Shown here: one piece after another, positions 12,748 to 16,739 of the stretch | How the letters are laid out: each line of letters begins with the position of its first letter | Numbering within the stretch: position 1 is the first letter of the stretch | Assembly: GCA_031269165.1 (NCBI GenBank) | Contig: JAISZQ010000095.1 | Span: forward strand, 1-16,739 | Reading direction: 5' to 3' | From: Spirochaetaceae bacterium | GTDB taxonomy: Bacteria; Spirochaetota; Spirochaetia; Treponematales; Breznakiellaceae | DNA length: 16,739 bases | The notes under the pieces: generated by a model | Told to the model about the DNA's origin: nothing | The model's database searches: none | What the model saw: the letters and a program-made list of their open reading frames with translations, nothing else | Program-made: the position numbers and the translations under genes

Positions 12748-13938
12748 TCAGCTCAACATGACTTGGCCGCCGGTAACCGGCAGGGCTTGGCCTGTTTCGT
12801 AGACCTGCTCGACGAGATAATAGATGGCCCTGAGCACGTCGGGGCCGCAACAGCCCCGGCCCATCGGCACTTTGGCCTCGTAAAACGCCTTCACGTCTGC
12901 CACGGTTTTTGCGCCGGGGACTTTGCCGGTTCGGAGGTACTGGGCGAAGAGTCCTTTTTCCGGGTCCGACCAGAGCGGACCGTCGAAGAAGTTGCCGGGG
13001 CAGACCGCGTTGACCTTGATGCCGTAATCGACCAGTTCTTTGGCGAAACTCTGCACGAGGCCGATGCCGCCGAACTTGCTTCCCGCATACGCGCCGTTCT
13101 TGTTTGAGCCTTCGAGACCGGATTTCGAGTTTATCTGGATGATGTCTGTCGGCCACGGGGACGCGGCCGCATCTGCGGACGCGGCTGCGTCTGCGGCAAG
13201 AAACTGCCGCCGCATCAAGAGGCCCGCGTGTTTGGTGATGATGGCGAAACCCGTGTAGTTGATGCCGGTCACGAACGCGAAGGCGCCGATATCCTGTTCG
13301 AGGATGGGCTGGGCGCGGAGAACTCCGGCGTTGCTCACACAGAGATCAAGGCCGCCTGTGGTGAGCGCGACCTTTTCAAACATCGCCGCAACGGACGCCT
13401 CATCCCCGACGTTGACCTCGACCGCGAAGGCAACGGTTTTTCCCCCATGCTCGCCGTTGAGTTTTTCGGCCAGGGCCTGTGCGCCCGCGAGGTTGAGGTC
13501 GGCGATAAAGACAATCGCGCCGCCTTCACAGAGCCCGCGCACGATCTCTTCGCCAAAGCCCTGCGCCCCGCCCGTCACGAGGCAGACACGGTTCCGCATC
13601 GTCCGCGCGCGGACGTTCACGATATTTTCTACGCCGACAGTGGAGGGAAAGTCCACGCTGCCGCCCCCTTCAAGCAAAGCGACTGCGGAAAAGTCCTCGC
13701 CGGCCATAAAGGGGATCGTCTCTCCGCCTACGTTCAGCGTTACCCGGCACGGCACCTTTTCGGCCCCGGCAACCGCCCGCGTGATAAGCGCGGCGGCGTC
13801 CTTCTCGTCCTCGGCCCCGGACAGCGTAACGACCGTACCATCGAGCGCTTCCTGAGCCCGAACGACAACACAGGGCCTTCCCAGCCGCGCAATAATCGCC
13901 CCGCGCACCAACGGCGCGTAAAAAGCTGCTTTATCCAT
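12748..13938 (-). CDS. SDR-family dehydrogenase, sorbitol-6-phosphate dehydrogenase-like
   Basis: The start MDKAAFYAPLV at 13938 follows GGAGG by five bases; an ATG at 13950 would overlap that site. The 396 residues comprise an N-terminal extension (~1-112, with VVVRAQEALDGTVVTLSG, function not recognised) and a short-chain dehydrogenase domain (~115-396). The latter shows the nucleotide-binding TGGAQGFG (122-129), the acidic DLN after beta-2, NAG (203-205), catalytic Ser in INSKSG, and YAGSK (Tyr284, Lys288). CPGNFFDGPLWSDPEKG and the C-terminal TGGQVMLS resemble sorbitol-6-phosphate 2-dehydrogenases, so the substrate may be a sugar alcohol phosphate (inference). It lies 24 bp downstream of lysS on the same strand and is probably co-transcribed. 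Residues ~249-260 (ADAAASADAAAS) are an in-frame palindromic insert between two core elements. Confidence 0.88.
   Translation of the reverse strand: MDKAAFYAPLVRGAIIARLGRPCVVVRAQEALDGTVVTLSGAEDEKDAAALITRAVAGAEKVPCRVTLNVGGETIPFMAGEDFSAVALLEGGGSVDFPSTVGVENIVNVRARTMRNRVCLVTGGAQGFGEEIVRGLCEGGAIVFIADLNLAGAQALAEKLNGEHGGKTVAFAVEVNVGDEASVAAMFEKVALTTGGLDLCVSNAGVLRAQPILEQDIGAFAFVTGINYTGFAIITKHAGLLMRRQFLAADAAASADAAASPWPTDIIQINSKSGLEGSNKNGAYAGSKFGGIGLVQSFAKELVDYGIKVNAVCPGNFFDGPLWSDPEKGLFAQYLRTGKVPGAKTVADVKAFYEAKVPMGRGCCGPDVLRAIYYLVEQVYETGQALPVTGGQVMLS
13161..13190. repeat. 30-bp near-palindrome inserted in the SDR gene
   Basis: ACGCGGCCGCAT...GCGGCTGCGT equals its own reverse complement at 24 of 30 positions. 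Both strands of the extended region read DAAASADAAAS in one frame. The insert lies just before the conserved DIIQINSKSG strand and keeps the frame. It shares its sequence with 4513-4547. Confidence 0.65.
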
Positions 13939-13962
13939 ATATTCCTCCATACTATTTTCGCG

Positions 13963-15564
13963 TTAATACCCCGCCAAAATCCCCAGCAACCGTTCCTTGT
14001 CGATGCTACGCAAAAAACTGGCGAGGCGCGGGCCCTGGTCTTTGCCGATGAGGGCTTGGTAGGCGGCGCGGAAAAGGTCCTTCCCTTCCATGCCGAGTTC
14101 TCCGGCCACATCGTAGATTGCTTGGGCGCAGGTCTTGTCGTCGGGAAAGGTTTCGATACGGGCGACCACCTTGTCGCGGAGGGCGGCGACCGCTTGCTTC
14201 GCGTTGGGAGACAGATTCGCCGCAACCGCGCCGGCGGGGCGCAGACGGAAGCGGAACTCGTCGGGGGCGCATTCGTCAATCCAGAAGAGGGCGCGTTCTC
14301 CCCGTGCCAGAAGACGCGGCTTCTGATCGTCCCTGATACCGGGGAGGGCGTCCACTGCCTTTTGCACGTCGCCATCGGCAATCTGAATGAGGTTGCAAAA
14401 ATGGCGGAAGGGCACCTGATAGGGAAGGGGACACCCCTCAAACGGGATCTCCTCTTCTTCCACCTGCGAAAGCGCGTAAATCCGCTTCTCCCGCGCCGCA
14501 TCCGCCTCGTCCTTCGCCTTGTCAATCCCAAACGCGATACGCTCCGTCTTGTCGTAGTCCTCGTAGATCTTGATCACGTCAAGGTCGAAAGAAATCGTAA
14601 ACTCGGTGTTCGGCCGCGTCCCCGCGAAAAGATACCGGACAAGCGGAGGCGTGTACACCTTGAGGAGGTCGTGCAGGTCAACCACCTTGCCCTGGGAACT
14701 GGACATCTTCCCCGGATTGCCCTTGATACCGATGAAGTCATAGCGGAATGTCGCGGGCGCGTCATAGCCGTAGACCTCTTTGCAGACGAGGCGCGACGTG
14801 TCAAAACTGCCCCCCTGACTGTGGTGGTCCTTGCCCGCAGGCTCAAAGTCTACCTGTTCAAACGCCCAGCGCATTGGCCAGTCAACGCGCCAACCCAGCT
14901 TCACGTCTTTGGCCGTCCGCAGATCAAGCGTCTCCGTATGCCCACACGCGGTACAATGGTAAGAAAGCGCCCACGCGCCGTCCCACCCGGCAATCTCCGT
15001 CTCGTCCCGGCGGCAGTGCCCGCAAAACACGCTCACCGGCCACCAGTCGCCCTCGATCTTGTGTTCCTCGTCTCGGAACTTGTCCAGTGCCGCCTTGAGC
15101 GCGTCCCGCTTTTCGAGCGCCTTCCTGATTCCCTCGGCGTAGGTCGAGGCACGGTACTTTTGCGACTGGTAAAGATACTCAGGATAAATCCCGACCTCCG
15201 GCAACACCCGCTCCACATCAACTTCGTGATGCCGCGCATAACTCTCATCGCGCCCCCAGGGGTCAGGCACCTCGGTAATCGGGAAGCGCAAAAATCGCTC
15301 AAGTGCCGCAGGGTCCGGCATATTGGCCGGCACCTTCCTGAACACGTCAAAGTCGTCCCAAGAATAAATGAACCGCGTCCGTTTTCCCTTAGCCCGCAAC
15401 GCCCGCGCCACAAGGTCAACCGAGATGATCTCGCGGAAATTCCCCACGTGCACCGTCCCCGACGGCGTAATCCCCGACGCGCACGTATACACGTCCTTCT
15501 CGCCCTTCTCCCGGATAATTTTATCCGCAGCCTCGTCCGCCCAATGCGTGTTTTTTCCAGCCAT
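13963..15564 (-). CDS. lysS: Lysine--tRNA ligase, class I
   Basis: This is the archaeal/spirochaetal type of lysyl-tRNA synthetase, which charges tRNA-Lys with ATP and lysine in the cytoplasm. The Rossmann fold shows the HIGH-like HVGN (39-42) after ASGITPSGT, SWDDFDVFRKVP, and the KMSKS-like KMSSS (286-290). Two Cys pairs, FCGHC (181, 184) and HCTAC (204, 207), would bind zinc. It has 533 residues, normal for the class. The start is ATG 15564; GTG 15570 is in frame but less likely. No Shine-Dalgarno precedes it, and a -10-like element ends six bases upstream. The SDR gene follows after 24 bp with its own strong ribosome-binding site. Class I enzymes are rare in bacteria outside spirochaetes and a few other groups, which supports the taxonomic guess. 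Confidence 0.95.
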   Translation of the reverse strand: MAGKNTHWADEAADKIIREKGEKDVYTCASGITPSGTVHVGNFREIISVDLVARALRAKGKRTRFIYSWDDFDVFRKVPANMPDPAALERFLRFPITEVPDPWGRDESYARHHEVDVERVLPEVGIYPEYLYQSQKYRASTYAEGIRKALEKRDALKAALDKFRDEEHKIEGDWWPVSVFCGHCRRDETEIAGWDGAWALSYHCTACGHTETLDLRTAKDVKLGWRVDWPMRWAFEQVDFEPAGKDHHSQGGSFDTSRLVCKEVYGYDAPATFRYDFIGIKGNPGKMSSSQGKVVDLHDLLKVYTPPLVRYLFAGTRPNTEFTISFDLDVIKIYEDYDKTERIAFGIDKAKDEADAAREKRIYALSQVEEEEIPFEGCPLPYQVPFRHFCNLIQIADGDVQKAVDALPGIRDDQKPRLLARGERALFWIDECAPDEFRFRLRPAGAVAANLSPNAKQAVAALRDKVVARIETFPDDKTCAQAIYDVAGELGMEGKDLFRAAYQALIGKDQGPRLASFLRSIDKERLLGILAGY

Positions 15565-15570
15565 ACGCAC

Positions 15571-15576
15571 AGTCTA
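15571..15576 (-). promoter_or_regulatory. -10-like element of lysS, possible leaderless start
   Basis: On the minus strand GGTAGACT is followed by GTGCGT and then the ATG. No clear -35 is seen at 16-18 bp. Placement is the same as at aroA. Confidence 0.4.
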
Positions 15577-15599
15577 CCATAGGTCGGCGGCTCATGGAT

Positions 15600-16480
15600 A
15601 GGGGATAGTACTGTTGAGCAAGCGTATCGGTATGCCGGGGGAATCTTTCGCGCCATTTGATAAGATAGCGTGTCGATGGGCGGGTTCTGTTTAGGAAGCG
15701 GCTATCGGCAGGGGTAACCACACCACACAGCACGCTTCTTGGGATGGGGGCTGTTGAGATAGCGTATCGATATGCCGGGTGAATCTTTGGTACCATTTGG
15801 CAAGATAACTTGTCGATGGGCCGGTAGCACACCGTCTACAGGCGGCTGTACCGCCTAAAGGTAAGCATAACGTCTTTCAGGCAATAATCATGTACGGCGG
15901 CAATGCCGCCTGTAGTCGGTGTGCTACCGGCTGGAACGACAATACCGAATAGCACGCCTCTTTGGGCGGGTTCCGTTTAGCAAGCGGCAACCGGCGAGGA
16001 CAGCAACACCAAACAGCACGCCTCTTGGGGCGGGTTCTGTTTAGATAGCGTGTCGATATGCCGGGCAAACACCACCGAATAGCGTGCCTCTTGGGACGGG
16101 TACTGTTTAGAGAGCGTGTCGATATGCCGGGAGAACAACGCCAAACGGCACGCCCCTTGGAGCGGGTTCTGTTTAGGGAGCGGTTACCGATGGGGATAAC
16201 GACACCACACGGCACGCCCTCTGGGATGGGTACTGTTGAGCAAGCGGCAATCAGCGGGGATAACAACACCAAACAGCACGCCCTCTGGGACGGGTTCTGT
16301 TGAGCAATCGGCAATCAGCGGGGGTAGCAACACCCAACGGCACGCCCTCTGGGACGGGTTCAGTTTAGGAAGCGGCAATCGGCGGAGACAGCCACACCAA
16401 ACAGCACGCCCTCTGGGGCGGGTACCGTTTAGCAAGCGACAATCAGCGGGGATAGCAACACCACAAAGCACGCCTCCTTT
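15600..16480 (-). repeat. Right array of ~64-bp units, reverse orientation
   Basis: No gene is supported here. On the plus strand, CACGCC(C/T)TCTGGG(A/G)CGGGT recurs at about 15953, 16017, 16083, 16149, 16213, 16277, 16341, 16405 and 16469, with 64- or 66-bp spacing; less regular units occupy 15600-15820. These are the reverse complement of the left-array units. Linkers come in two kinds: one like GGCAATCAGCGGGGATAACA, the other like GTGTCGATATGCCGGG followed by AACACCACC, which equals one arm of the inverted-repeat modules. Confidence 0.88.
15820..15931. repeat. 112-bp inverted-repeat module, copy 4, with changed arms
   Basis: The arms GCCGGTAGCACACCG and CGGTGTGCTACCGGC are perfect complements and continue as CTACAGGCGGC/GCCGCCTGTAG (27 bp, one mismatch). 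The arm sequence differs from the other three modules on both sides at once, keeping the pairing. The centre (AAGGTAAGCATAACGTCTTT) is unrelated to theirs. Confidence 0.85.
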
Positions 16481-16561
16481 GGAAAATGGATAATGATCGG
16501 AAGGGCGCGAGCCGTTCCCATACTCCGCGCATTTTCCATTTACCATTCTCCATTTTCCATT
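16481..16561. repeat. AATGGAAAATGG-type interspersed repeat
   Basis: GGAAAATGGATAATG on the left and CATTTTCCATTTACCATTCTCC with CATTTTCCATT on the right form an imperfect inverted repeat. This simple repeat is common between genes in many bacterial genomes. A GC-rich GCGCGAAGCGCGCGC stretch follows. Confidence 0.7.
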
Positions 16562-16584
16562 CGCGCGAAGCGCGCGCCCCCCTC

Positions 16585-16614
16585 TTGACAACAATTTCCG
16601 TTCCGTGCTATACC
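16585..16614 (+). promoter_or_regulatory. Sigma-70-type promoter near the window end
   Basis: A perfect TTGACA (16585-16590) is separated by 18 bp from TATACC (16609-16614). A start codon lies 18 bases downstream. Confidence 0.55.
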
Positions 16615-16632
16615 TCATACCCGCACGGCTCG

Positions 16633-16739
16633 ATGGGCCGCGCCTATTTTATGACAAGTTGGCGGACAATGCAAAAAGTGAAAAAGGCGGGAAAAGGGGC
16701 TAAAAGGGGTGTTCAAGGCCGTCTCAGGGCCGTTTCAGG
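16633..16739 (+). CDS. Possible start of a basic hypothetical protein, cut by the window end
   Basis: From ATG 16633 the frame stays open to the window edge: 35 full codons, beginning MGRAYFMTSWRTMQ and rich in Lys, Arg and Gly (KKAGKGAKRG). ATG 16651 or 16669 could be used instead. No Shine-Dalgarno is clear, but a good promoter is just upstream. Nothing can be said about function, and the frame may not be a gene. Confidence 0.3.
   Translation, partial: MGRAYFMTSWRTMQKVKKAGKGAKRGVQGRLRAVS

Noticed and set aside
13228..15582. 784-codon open frame on the plus strand
   Set aside because: It runs antisense across lysS and part of the SDR gene, both of which are clear enzymes; the long frame is due to GC-rich codon bias.

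Overview
The window looks like an accessory-rich stretch of a fairly GC-rich spirochaete chromosome, most likely a Treponema-like host-associated member. This is inference from four signs: a class I lysyl-tRNA synthetase; a caspase-like protein carrying C-terminal repeats of the kind known from Leptospira surface proteins (LA_2272-like); a small glycine-rich outer-membrane barrel with a signal peptide; and a low-complexity adhesin-like protein. No species can be named from the sequence alone.

Layout. (1) 1-1141 is the 3' part of a Thr/Val/Gly-rich surface-protein gene, ended by a strong terminator. (2) 1245-2858 is a tandem array of ~63-bp hairpin-forming units. Several units carry nested palindromic inserts, and at 2859-3177 the array is interrupted by a 319-bp element with terminal inverted repeats and many hairpins. 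(3) 3361-8063, plus strand, is a four-gene cluster: ECF-type sigma factor, membrane-anchored anti-sigma-like protein with a DUF4384-like outer domain, outer-membrane beta-barrel, and a secreted caspase-family protein fused to about nine 16-residue surface repeats. (4) 8064-8555 is packed with palindromes and a partial second copy of the hairpin-rich element. (5) 8556-10853 is a lone molybdopterin-binding subunit of the xanthine dehydrogenase family. (6) Converging on it is aroA (EPSP synthase). (7) 12361-12659 holds more array units in the opposite orientation. (8) lysS and an SDR dehydrogenase form a minus-strand operon. (9) 15600-16480 is a third block of array units, also inverted relative to the left one. 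(10) The window ends with a promoter and a possible gene start.

The most interesting gene group is region 3. A sigma/anti-sigma pair sits directly upstream of a barrel and a caspase-like protease-fold protein whose exported C-terminus looks like a surface structure. A plausible reading is an envelope-sensing circuit that controls an exported caspase-fold effector, but the window gives no direct evidence of control. The most interesting non-coding structure is the modular repeat system: 63/64-bp units (63 bp is about six helical turns), palindromes inserted at one fixed place in the unit, an element that apparently duplicated a TAA target inside a unit, and a ~30-bp near-palindrome placed in frame inside two unrelated genes. 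Three genes (xdh-like, aroA, lysS) have a -10-like hexamer only 6-7 nt before the ATG, which suggests leaderless transcripts, whereas cluster and downstream genes have clear Shine-Dalgarno sites.
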